Positions 1 through 4,892 of a DNA stretch of 5,494 bases are shown in pieces. Under the pieces are notes generated by a model, which did not search any database, had not been told where the DNA came from, and saw only the letters and a list, made by a program, of their open reading frames with translations. This DNA comes from an uncultured Prevotella sp. (GTDB taxonomy: Bacteria > Bacteroidota > Bacteroidia > Bacteroidales > Bacteroidaceae). A program made the position numbers and the translations under genes. Numbering within the stretch: the first letter of the stretch is position 1; every line of letters starts with the position of its first letter. The stretch lies in contig URDV01000155.1 of assembly GCA_900546605.1 (NCBI GenBank), forward strand, positions 1-5,494, read 5' to 3'.

Positions 1-226
1 TCCCGATTTTATGTTCGCCTATGTCCATCCGTCTCGGCTGTCGTGTGATGAGTTTGAGGTCTACCCCCAGCTCGGTGTTGGGGTAGAAATGTGCCTGATG
101 TTCGTGGTAGGCACGTGCAAAGAGTGAGTTACTGCGGAGCATGTCTTGGATGATGTCTCCTACTGTACGCGGCTCATGCTCATGCTTGTGCAATGTGGCA
201 GAGCCTTCATTGAAAGTTTTATTCAT
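1..226 (-). CDS. Hypothetical protein, N-terminal 75 codons (runs off left edge)
   Basis: Translating the reverse strand from the ATG at 224-226 gives 75 uninterrupted residues beginning MNKTFNEGSATLHKHEHEP and reaching the left edge, so the C-terminus is missing. The reading frame also stays open for some distance upstream of this ATG. I chose the ATG because it is the first plausible start before a well-formed protein-like stretch; there is no Shine-Dalgarno sequence. The visible part has a His/Glu-rich segment (residues 13-18), a likely amphipathic helix (TVGDIIQDMLRSNSLFARAY, about 21-40) and a more basic part (KLITRQPRRMDIG, about 58-70). There is no signal peptide or membrane segment. 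I do not recognise the family. It is separated from the operon to its right by about 325 bases with a strong terminator, so it is probably a separate transcription unit. Confidence 0.7.
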   Translation of the reverse strand, partial: MNKTFNEGSATLHKHEHEPRTVGDIIQDMLRSNSLFARAYHEHQAHFYPNTELGVDLKLITRQPRRMDIGEHKIG

Positions 227-345
227 TTGTTTTTTATGAATAAAAGCATTGTCTTTCACTTGCGTAGGATCATATAGACAATGTGTTTCATGCCCTGCGC
301 CATCGGAGCCGTGATGAGTTTTTGACTGCCGCAAAATCTTTGTAT

Positions 346-389
346 AAAAAGAAAGCAGCAGAAACTCCGATACTGGAAATTTCTGCTGC
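346..389 (-). terminator. Candidate second terminator or leader hairpin
   Basis: GCAGCAGAAA (355-364) pairs perfectly with TTTCTGCTGC (380-389) around a 15-nt loop that could close three further pairs. Read on the minus strand, the stem is followed by TTTCTTTTT, the layout of an intrinsic terminator. It lies about 160 bases beyond the end of the three-gene operon and about 120 bases before the leftmost gene. It could therefore be a backup terminator or an attenuator-like leader element of that gene. The adjacent TACATTTG box (389-396, minus) leaves the second reading open. Confidence 0.5.
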
Positions 390-478
390 AAATGTATAGT
401 GAATGATTCGAGGTGCCTTGGGTGGATAAATAATGACCACCTAAGAAAATGGTATTCCTCAATATGGAAATCAGTGAA

Positions 479-502
479 TTTATGGCACTTAAATGCCATA
501 AA
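479..502. repeat. Perfect 9-bp inverted repeat
   Basis: TTTATGGCA (479-487) and TGCCATAAA (494-502) flank the 6-nt spacer CTTAAA. The palindrome sits directly beyond the T-tract of the operon terminator at 503-547. Neither strand has a proper T-tract immediately after it, so I do not call it a terminator. It could be a protein-binding site or part of a compound termination region. Confidence 0.55.
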
Positions 503-547
503 GAAAAAATGCAGGTGGATATTGAAATGCGTCAATTATCCACCTGC
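503..547 (-). terminator. Intrinsic terminator of the three-gene operon
   Basis: GCAGGTGGAT (511-520) pairs perfectly with ATCCACCTGC (538-547). Inside it ATTGA (521-525) pairs with TCAAT (532-536) around the loop AATGCG, with one unpaired base at 537. The result is a stem of about 15 bp. On the minus strand the stem is followed at once by ATTTTTTC (510 down to 503). The stem begins 3 bases after the stop codon of the 203-aa gene (551-553), the expected position for a terminator ending the minus-strand operon. Confidence 0.88.
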
Positions 548-550
548 CAA

Positions 551-1162
551 TTATAAATTAAAATACAGATTGACTTTTTTCATCGTCTCTATCGTATAAT
601 TATTTTCTCGCAAACGCTCTTTTATTTCGTTGCTGTATGATTGTTCCGTTACCTCCGATTGCAAATTACACTCATCTGTAAGAAAACGGAAAATTGCACC
701 TCCAGAAGGCTGTTTGGGTGTTATATTTTTGTCTTTCCACTTAATTACGAAGCATATTACTACATCGTTCAGCGTATCGGTCTTTACGCACGTCAGTTTT
801 CGGCCCTTTAAGTTGTGCTCACTCAGATAGCGCATGAAGCGTTGTTTTTCCTCGTTTCTCACTTGCACGTTTTCAACTGTCGGCCTCTCATCTATAAAAA
901 GATATTGCTTTTGTTGACCGCGATGGACTGTTTTGCCGTTTGGAGTTAGACTTTCTGCCTTTTGCCTTGCAGAATCTGCAGACGGCATCGTGAAGGTGCA
1001 ACCTGATATATTACCGAAGAATTGTTGGCAATTATAGTTTTTCTGTTCCTTTATGTATGTTGGTTTCTGGGGATTGGTTTGCAGCATTTCTTCTTGGTTT
1101 TCCTCAAGGTATTCCAGCGTTCTCATTTTTTTACATTCTGTTTCTTCGTCAAGTTGTTTCAT
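551..1162 (-). CDS. Unknown 203-aa protein with an NCQQF motif; third gene of operon
   Basis: The start is the ATG at 1160-1162, which lies inside the end of the 255-aa gene (14-base overlap in a different frame). Such overlap suggests translational coupling; no Shine-Dalgarno is visible. The protein has three parts. Residues 1-38 are charged and mainly helical (Glu/Lys/Gln-rich). Residues 39-60 carry the motif EQ-x-N-x-NCQQF-x-G-x(6)-F-xx-P, which recurs at the end of the 255-aa protein. Residues about 86-203 look like a folded alpha/beta domain, with a helix (EEKQRFMRYLSEH, about 104-116), a hydrophobic strand (VVICFVIKWK) and a conserved-looking QPSGGAIFRFLTDEC segment at about 151-165. 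There is no signal peptide or membrane segment, so it is probably cytoplasmic. I recall similar hypothetical proteins in Bacteroidetes accessory regions, but I cannot assign a family or activity. A strong terminator follows the stop. Confidence 0.85.
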   Translation of the reverse strand: MKQLDEETECKKMRTLEYLEENQEEMLQTNPQKPTYIKEQKNYNCQQFFGNISGCTFTMPSADSARQKAESLTPNGKTVHRGQQKQYLFIDERPTVENVQVRNEEKQRFMRYLSEHNLKGRKLTCVKTDTLNDVVICFVIKWKDKNITPKQPSGGAIFRFLTDECNLQSEVTEQSYSNEIKERLRENNYTIETMKKVNLYFNL

Positions 1163-1916
1163 TTTGTTGTGGTGTTATGAAATTAGGGTTTTCCATCTTG
1201 CCCATAAATTGTTGGCAATTGGAGTTGTATTGTTCTGCAATGTTTACCTGTGTGGTGGTTTTTATGCCAAGTTTATCATATAACGCATTAATATATGGTT
1301 GATATTTGTAGCCATGTTCACTGTTGTACATATTCAAGACAAGGAGATTCTTTTCAATTGTAATTTCACCTACTTTCTCAGACATGCTAACAAAATATTG
1401 AAAAAGTTCCCTCACAGCATCCTCGCCTTCTTTATTATTTTCAATTTCTCTCAGCTCGCATGTGAGCAAGTCTGTTTTTTTACCTTCCATCCACTGTGTT
1501 TCTTCTTTTCTTGCTGCAGCATACAGCATAGGCGCAGAAAGTGGATGGTCATTCCATCTGATGTAAATATGGATAATGGCAAACTTGTAGTCAAAATTGG
1601 GATGGCGGTTTTTCACGGCACACATGATAGCCGTTGCCATCATACTAATAATCATGGCATCGTTCTCACCCTCGGCATCTTCCTCCAAGTCGTCAAGCTC
1701 GTCATCTATGCCATCTTTAATATTTGGTAAAGACATTAGTAGACTCGCAAAATTCATTGCCGACAAGAAAACTTCTGTAGGTGACAACTCCGTTCGCCCA
1801 TCCTTGCGCAGTTGCTTCAGATGGTCGCAGAAAAGCACATATACATCATTTGCCAACAATTTTCTGCGTTGCTGTCGTGTCTGCTCTTTGTCAAGGTGTA
1901 CTATCGTATCTGTCAT
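1149..1916 (-). CDS. Unknown 255-aa protein with a C-terminal NCQQF motif; second gene of operon
   Basis: The ATG at 1914-1916 overlaps the TGA of the upstream 338-aa gene in an ATGA arrangement, which fixes the start and suggests coupled translation. The N-terminus is basic (HLDKEQTRQQRRKLLAND, residues 7-24). A strongly acidic run follows at about 68-86 (DDELDDLEEDAEGEND). Next comes a hydrophobic helix (AMIISMMATAIMCAV, about 87-101), which is short for a membrane span and more likely a buried helix. The rest to about residue 215 appears mostly helical. A linker then leads to residues 228-249, which carry EQ-x-N-x-NCQQF-x-G-x(6)-F-xx-P, the segment also found near the N-terminus of the next protein. 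No catalytic motif is evident and I do not recognise the family. A scaffold or adaptor protein partnered with its neighbours is an inference from the shared motif and overlapping genes. Confidence 0.85.
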   Translation of the reverse strand: MTDTIVHLDKEQTRQQRRKLLANDVYVLFCDHLKQLRKDGRTELSPTEVFLSAMNFASLLMSLPNIKDGIDDELDDLEEDAEGENDAMIISMMATAIMCAVKNRHPNFDYKFAIIHIYIRWNDHPLSAPMLYAAARKEETQWMEGKKTDLLTCELREIENNKEGEDAVRELFQYFVSMSEKVGEITIEKNLLVLNMYNSEHGYKYQPYINALYDKLGIKTTTQVNIAEQYNSNCQQFMGKMENPNFITPQQNETT

Positions 1917-2929
1917 GCTACACCCTCCTTCTTCTCAATATCTTCCGACATGTGCTTCATACCATTAAGCATTTCCACTATTGCTTCTTCGGCTTTATTA
2001 ATGTCATTGTTTTCGGCCTTTTCGCCATTGGCTTTACGCCCTATGAAAAGCATCTCCAACAAGGCTTCGTCGAGCTTGCGATGTACAATTTTGTCGGTAT
2101 TCTCATCATCGGGCTCAACAAAACATTTGAATGAAGCGCCCTCTTTTGTGACAATCTTCACTGGTTCACCTGTGGCACTTGCCAATGTAATAAGATTCTT
2201 CATATATGTTGTAGTTTTGTCAACATACAAGGCGGTCTTTTTGTCTTCTGGCATTACGGTAAACTTCTGTTTGTATTTCGCCTTCTTTGCTTCAGCAATC
2301 AATTGTAGTAGCTCGGACAGAAGTGTGTTGTCATAGTAGTCCTTGTCTTTTAGTTTGTCAATTTTCTGCATTATCTCGTCTTCGGACATTGTGTCGGGAA
2401 CAGAAAAACAAATGGCTTTTGCATGTTGCTGTTGTTCCTGCCATGCTTTGAAGAGGTCAGCAGGATAGTACTCAGGCAGAATCTCCGTGAAATAGCTATA
2501 ATTGCTAAAAAGAGTTTTGTGGATTCGGTCTACCATAATTTGCGCCACTCTTTTAGGTGCGCTGAAAGCCTTGCGACGGTTTTGTATGGCTACAGTACGT
2601 ATGTCTTTGCGGTTGTCGATGATGACAAACAACGATGGCTCGTCTTTCACCACTGTTTGCTCAAACTTGCTCTCAACAGGGATGTCAATGGAGTTGGCAA
2701 ATTGCATTACAATGATGTTAGAATTGCACTTTAGATGATAAACGCGATGGTTGAACACCTTGGCATAAGGTATGCCGTTTTCACGTTGTTTGTCAGATGG
2801 TACACCCTCACCAAAAATGATGCTGTCGTTGCGCTCAAACAAAGATGCTAAGTGCTCTTGCCTCTTTTCCCACTCGCGTGGGCCAAAGTCATGATTATAT
2901 CTGAAATAGTATGTTGCAAATTTTGCCAT
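1913..2929 (-). CDS. Unknown 338-aa protein; first gene of operon
   Basis: The ATG is at 2927-2929, about 30 bases downstream of a TAGCTTTG promoter box. No Shine-Dalgarno is present, which is normal for Bacteroidetes. The N-terminus begins with a beta strand (KFATYYFRY, residues 3-11) and an Arg/Glu-rich helix. Residues about 62-82 (RVYHLKCNSNIIVMQFANSID) and 97-116 (SLFVIIDNRKDIRTVAIQ) look like core beta strands, followed by a helix (APKRVAQIMVDRIHKTLF, about 124-141). The layout of a strand, an IDNR turn, a strand and a helix recalls hypothetical proteins of similar length in Bacteroidetes accessory regions, but I cannot name a family. The second half has helices (about 181-220), a strand-rich part around TGEPVKIVTKEGASFKCFV (253-271) and a Lys/Glu-rich C-terminus. 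There is no signal peptide or membrane segment. Its stop overlaps the start of the 255-aa gene. Confidence 0.88.
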   Translation of the reverse strand: MAKFATYYFRYNHDFGPREWEKRQEHLASLFERNDSIIFGEGVPSDKQRENGIPYAKVFNHRVYHLKCNSNIIVMQFANSIDIPVESKFEQTVVKDEPSLFVIIDNRKDIRTVAIQNRRKAFSAPKRVAQIMVDRIHKTLFSNYSYFTEILPEYYPADLFKAWQEQQQHAKAICFSVPDTMSEDEIMQKIDKLKDKDYYDNTLLSELLQLIAEAKKAKYKQKFTVMPEDKKTALYVDKTTTYMKNLITLASATGEPVKIVTKEGASFKCFVEPDDENTDKIVHRKLDEALLEMLFIGRKANGEKAENNDINKAEEAIVEMLNGMKHMSEDIEKKEGVA

Positions 2930-2958
2930 GGATATATAGATTTAAATGCATTATCCTA

Positions 2959-2966
2959 CAAAGCTA
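2959..2966 (-). promoter_or_regulatory. Candidate -7 box (TAGCTTTG) for the three-gene operon
   Basis: On the minus strand TAGCTTTG matches the Bacteroidetes -7 consensus TAnnTTTG exactly. The start of transcription would be near 2952 and the leader about 20 nt long, which suits the ATG at 2929. No good TTTG element lies 17-23 bases upstream; the nearest TTG is about 30 bases away. The assignment therefore rests on the -7 box and its position alone. Confidence 0.5.
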
Positions 2967-3136
2967 ATACATTATTTTGAATTTTATACGGAATAACAAT
3001 AAAAGAAGTGAACTATTCTTCTATTTTCTTTCACAAAAAGAGCTGAAGGTAAAACGTGAGGAAAGCCATTTTTACTCTAAGCAGTACTGATTTTCAACTT
3101 TTTGTTGTACCTTTGCATAAGATAGGCTGCGGTTCA

Positions 3137-3167
3137 GCAATAAATTCAAACAAGTTTGATTTATTGC
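3137..3167. repeat. Hairpin inside the promoter repeat
   Basis: GCAATAAATTCAAAC (3137-3151) is complementary to GTTTGATTTATTGC (3154-3167) with a single bulged T and only two bases (AA) between the arms. The 14-bp AT-rich dyad lies between two copies of the 20-bp unit and overlaps the TTTG element (3155-3158) of the likely rmlA promoter. It could therefore be a regulator-binding site. A role as a terminator is unlikely because no T-tract follows. Confidence 0.7.
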
Positions 3168-3188
3168 ATTCACCTTGCACTATCTTTG
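3155..3188 (+). promoter_or_regulatory. Likely promoter of rmlA
   Basis: TTTG at 3155-3158 and TATCTTTG at 3181-3188 are separated by 22 bases, within the 17-23 spacing of Bacteroidetes primary sigma promoters. Transcription would begin near 3195 and give a leader of about 120 nt. TACCTTTG at 3108-3115 is an alternative -7 box but lacks a clear TTTG partner, and TATCTTTC at 3201-3208 is a weaker match. Confidence 0.55.
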
Positions 3189-3315
3189 CATAAGATAGGC
3201 TATCTTTCCCTAAGATAGGCGGCGAGTCTATTACATATTCAACTCTGCAATAAAGACTTTCTGTGCTAAGACATGGAAAAATTCTTATATTTCATTCCCT
3301 AACAAACAATCAACT

Positions 3316-4200
3316 ATGAAAGGAATTGTATTAGCTGGTGGCAGCGGAACACGCTTATACCCCATTACTAAAGGTATTAGTAAACAATTGATTCCCATCT
3401 TTGACAAACCAATGGTTTACTACCCTATTTCAGTTTTGATGCTTGCCGGCATTCGCGATATTCTCATTATTTCTACACCTCAAGATATGCCAAGTTTTAA
3501 ACGCTTGTTAGGCGATGGAAGTGAATTTGGTGTGCACTTTGAGTATGCCGTGCAACCATCACCCGACGGATTGGCACAGGCTTTTATTATAGGCAAGGAT
3601 TTTATTGGCGATGATAGCGTATGCTTGGTTTTGGGCGATAACATCTTTCATGGGAGCAACTTTGCCACCATGTTGCGAAAGGCTGTTAAAATGGCCGACA
3701 ATGGACAAGCTACCGTTTTTGGCTACAGAGTGAATGACCCTGAACGATATGGTGTGGTAGAGTTTAACAATGAGGGGAAGGCTGTGAGCATTGAGGAGAA
3801 ACCTTTACAACCTAAATCGAACTATGCCGTTGTAGGACTCTACTTTTACCCGAACAAGGTGGTTAAAATAGCTCAGGAAATTAAGCCTTCAGCACGTGGC
3901 GAACTTGAAATTACTTCTGTTAACCAGCAGTTTCTTGACGACAAAGAGCTATTGGTGCAAACCTTGGGCATTGGCTTTGCATGGCTTGACACTGGTACGC
4001 ACGATAGCTTGAGCGAAGCTTCTACGTTTATTGAGGTTTTTGAAAAACGTACCGGACTTAAGATTGCTTGCCTTGAGGGCATCGGACTTAAAAATGGCTG
4101 GATTACACCACAAAAAGTTCGCGAACAGGCTTTGCCTATGAGCAAAAATCAATATGGTCAGTATCTTTTAAAATTAGCTGACGAATACGAGGGAAAGTAA
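3316..4200 (+). CDS. rmlA: Glucose-1-phosphate thymidylyltransferase
   Basis: The enzyme joins dTTP and glucose 1-phosphate to make dTDP-glucose and pyrophosphate, the first step towards dTDP-L-rhamnose and related sugars of surface polysaccharide. It is cytoplasmic. The 294 aa are full length for the family. The N-terminal nucleotide-binding signature GGSGTRLYP is at 8-16, followed by SKQLIP (22-27). QPSPDGLAQAF is at 80-90, LGDN at 106-109, EEKP at 160-163, GELEIT at 195-200 and LDTGTHD at 224-230. Asp108 and Asp225 sit where the family's metal-binding aspartates are found. The ATG at 3316 gives the canonical MKGIVLAGGSGTR start; the upstream sequence lacks a Shine-Dalgarno. The usual partners rmlB, rmlC and rmlD do not follow; instead a HAD-like gene begins 25 bases downstream, so the two may be cotranscribed. 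Family members are commonly feedback-inhibited by dTDP-rhamnose. Confidence 0.97.
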   Translation: MKGIVLAGGSGTRLYPITKGISKQLIPIFDKPMVYYPISVLMLAGIRDILIISTPQDMPSFKRLLGDGSEFGVHFEYAVQPSPDGLAQAFIIGKDFIGDDSVCLVLGDNIFHGSNFATMLRKAVKMADNGQATVFGYRVNDPERYGVVEFNNEGKAVSIEEKPLQPKSNYAVVGLYFYPNKVVKIAQEIKPSARGELEITSVNQQFLDDKELLVQTLGIGFAWLDTGTHDSLSEASTFIEVFEKRTGLKIACLEGIGLKNGWITPQKVREQALPMSKNQYGQYLLKLADEYEGK

Positions 4201-4225
4201 AAGATAAATTTTAAAGACCTGTGGC

Positions 4226-4654
4226 ATGATTATAGCAGTAGACTTTGACGGAACAATTGTAGAACATAGATATCCAGCTATAGGCAAAGAATTGCCTTTT
4301 GCTACAGCTACCCTGCGACAATTGATACAAGATGGACATAAACTCATTCTGTGGAGCGTGCGTGAGGGGGAACTGCTGGATGAAGCTGTAAAGTGGTGTG
4401 AAGAACGGGGTGTGCGATTCTATTCGGTGAATGCTGATATTGACGAAGATGCCTCTGACCACCAAGGAACTAAACATTTTAGCCGCAAAATTAAAGCGGA
4501 CATGTTTATTGACGATCGTAATTGGGGCGGACTGCCTGATTGGGGCACTATATATAGCGTTATTTCAAAACGTACAAGTTACCAAGAGCATTTGCTAAAT
4601 GAACTGGAAGACCACAGCTCAATAGCTAAGAAAAAAGCTTGGTGGAAATTTTAA
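4226..4654 (+). CDS. Short HAD-like hydrolase, substrate unknown
   Basis: At 142 aa this is a minimal HAD-fold protein without an obvious cap domain. Motif I is DFDGTI at 6-11, with Asp6 the expected nucleophile and Asp8 the general acid. Motif II is the Ser of LILWSVREG (Ser44). The motif III lysine is probably Lys88 or Lys90 in SRKIKADMF. The motif IV aspartates are Asp96-Asp97 in MFIDDRN. All catalytic positions are present, so a phosphatase or related phosphotransfer activity is plausible, but the substrate cannot be read from the sequence. The Trp-rich segment RNWGGLPDWG (98-107) and the C-terminal KKKAWWKF are distinctive. The ATG is 25 bases after the rmlA stop and gives the canonical hydrophobic strand before motif I. 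There is no terminator between the genes, so cotranscription with rmlA is likely. A role in sugar-nucleotide metabolism is suggested only by this position. Confidence 0.88.
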   Translation: MIIAVDFDGTIVEHRYPAIGKELPFATATLRQLIQDGHKLILWSVREGELLDEAVKWCEERGVRFYSVNADIDEDASDHQGTKHFSRKIKADMFIDDRNWGGLPDWGTIYSVISKRTSYQEHLLNELEDHSSIAKKKAWWKF

Positions 4655-4657
4655 AGT

Positions 4658-4845
4658 ACGAACACAGATAAAACAGATTAAACTGATAGCATTCGTGTTC
4701 AAATAACATCTATAGTTTCTAAAACGAACACAGATAGAACAGATTAAACAGATAACTTTCGTGTTATTAGTGTTATTCGTGTTCAAATTACATCTGTAGT
4801 TCCTAAATACGAACACAGATAAAACAGATTAAACTGATAACATTC
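4658..4845. repeat. Intergenic array of degenerate repeats with a 9-bp subunit
   Basis: Three units begin with ACGAACACAGAT at 4658, 4724 and 4809. The first is 66 bp, the second 85 bp and the third is cut short at about 37 bp. Each unit contains three 9-bp subrepeats of the type ACAGATAAA/ACAGATTAA/ACTGATAAC, then a TTCGTGTTM element, and in complete units a CATCTRTAGTT end. The second unit is longer because TTCGTGTTA/TTAGTGTTA/TTCGTGTTC (4758-4784) appears three times instead of once. GAACAC and GTGTTC within units form short inverted repeats. The array fills most of the gap between the HAD-like gene and nnr. Confidence 0.85.
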
Positions 4846-4892
4846 TTAGTCAACTAATTTTTCACATTAAGCACTACATACAACAAACATAT

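Larger units (their letters stand above)
227..550. other. Intergenic region with three hairpins and no convincing gene
   Basis: Small open frames exist on both strands, but they cross the hairpins and look unlike real proteins. The region holds, from right to left, a terminator hairpin (503-547), a perfect 9-bp palindrome (479-487 with 494-502, loop CTTAAA) and a 10-bp hairpin (355-364 with 380-389). The promoter of the leftmost gene should lie here. The only exact TAnnTTTG match I see on the minus strand is TACATTTG at 389-396, which abuts the leftmost hairpin and has no good upstream TTTG partner. Confidence 0.6.
3108..3220 (+). repeat. Three-copy 20-bp promoter-region repeat
   Basis: A 20-bp unit occurs three times: TACCTTTGCATAAGATAGGC (3108-3127), TATCTTTGCATAAGATAGGC (3181-3200) and TATCTTTCCCTAAGATAGGC (3201-3220). 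The last two are directly abutted and differ at two positions. Each of these two is also a dyad, TATCTT-N5-AAGATA. The first two copies include a match to the -7 consensus TAnnTTTG. Between copies one and two lies a near-perfect hairpin (3137-3167). I recall this composite as a frequently repeated element upstream of Prevotella genes, but could not check that. Confidence 0.75.
2930..3315. other. Divergent regulatory region between the accessory operon and rmlA
   Basis: These 386 bases separate two divergent transcription units. The left end (2930-2966) carries the operon promoter candidate. Positions 2967-3107 are AT-rich, and I see only weak short dyads there (for example GTGAA at 3008-3012 with TTCAC at 3030-3034). 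Positions 3108-3220 carry the 20-bp repeat units and hairpin, with promoter boxes facing rmlA. Positions 3221-3315 would be the rmlA leader, which contains a nine-codon open frame (3273-3302). I see no protein-coding gene of normal size. Confidence 0.6.

Noticed and set aside
256..462. 68-codon open frame on the minus strand in the left intergenic region
   Set aside because: It runs through the 355-389 hairpin, has a Cys/Phe-rich unprotein-like composition and lacks a promoter or clear start context.
399..599. 66-codon open frame on the plus strand
   Set aside because: It crosses the operon terminator and the end of the 203-aa gene in antisense, and its composition looks random.
1850..1862. 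13-base inverse copy (TTGCCAACAATTT) of the sequence at 1206-1218
   Set aside because: It codes for an unrelated Lys-Leu-Leu-Ala stretch on the minus strand, and the match is short enough to arise by chance in AT-rich coding DNA.
1299..2336. Several plus-strand open frames of 100-174 codons opposite the operon
   Set aside because: They are antisense to three better-supported genes joined by stop/start overlaps, and are rich in Cys, Ser and Phe as expected of shadow frames.
551..2929. Direct assignment of the operon to a named anti-phage system
   Set aside because: No nuclease, TIR, ATPase, protease or cyclase motif is visible in any of the three proteins, so a named system would be a guess.
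4619..4816. 65-codon minus-strand open frame with NTNNTNNT-like and CLICSIC repeats
   Set aside because: The periodic peptide is simply the reverse reading of the 9-bp repeats at 4658-4845.
4658..4845. Possible CRISPR array
   Set aside because: Unit lengths differ (66, 85 and 37 bp), the so-called spacers are themselves similar, and there is no constant repeat with unique spacers.
4846..4862. Small TTAG-TCAA-CTAA hairpin followed by TTTTT on the plus strand
   Set aside because: The stem is only 4-5 AT-rich pairs, too weak to call as the terminator of the rmlA unit, though the location would suit one.
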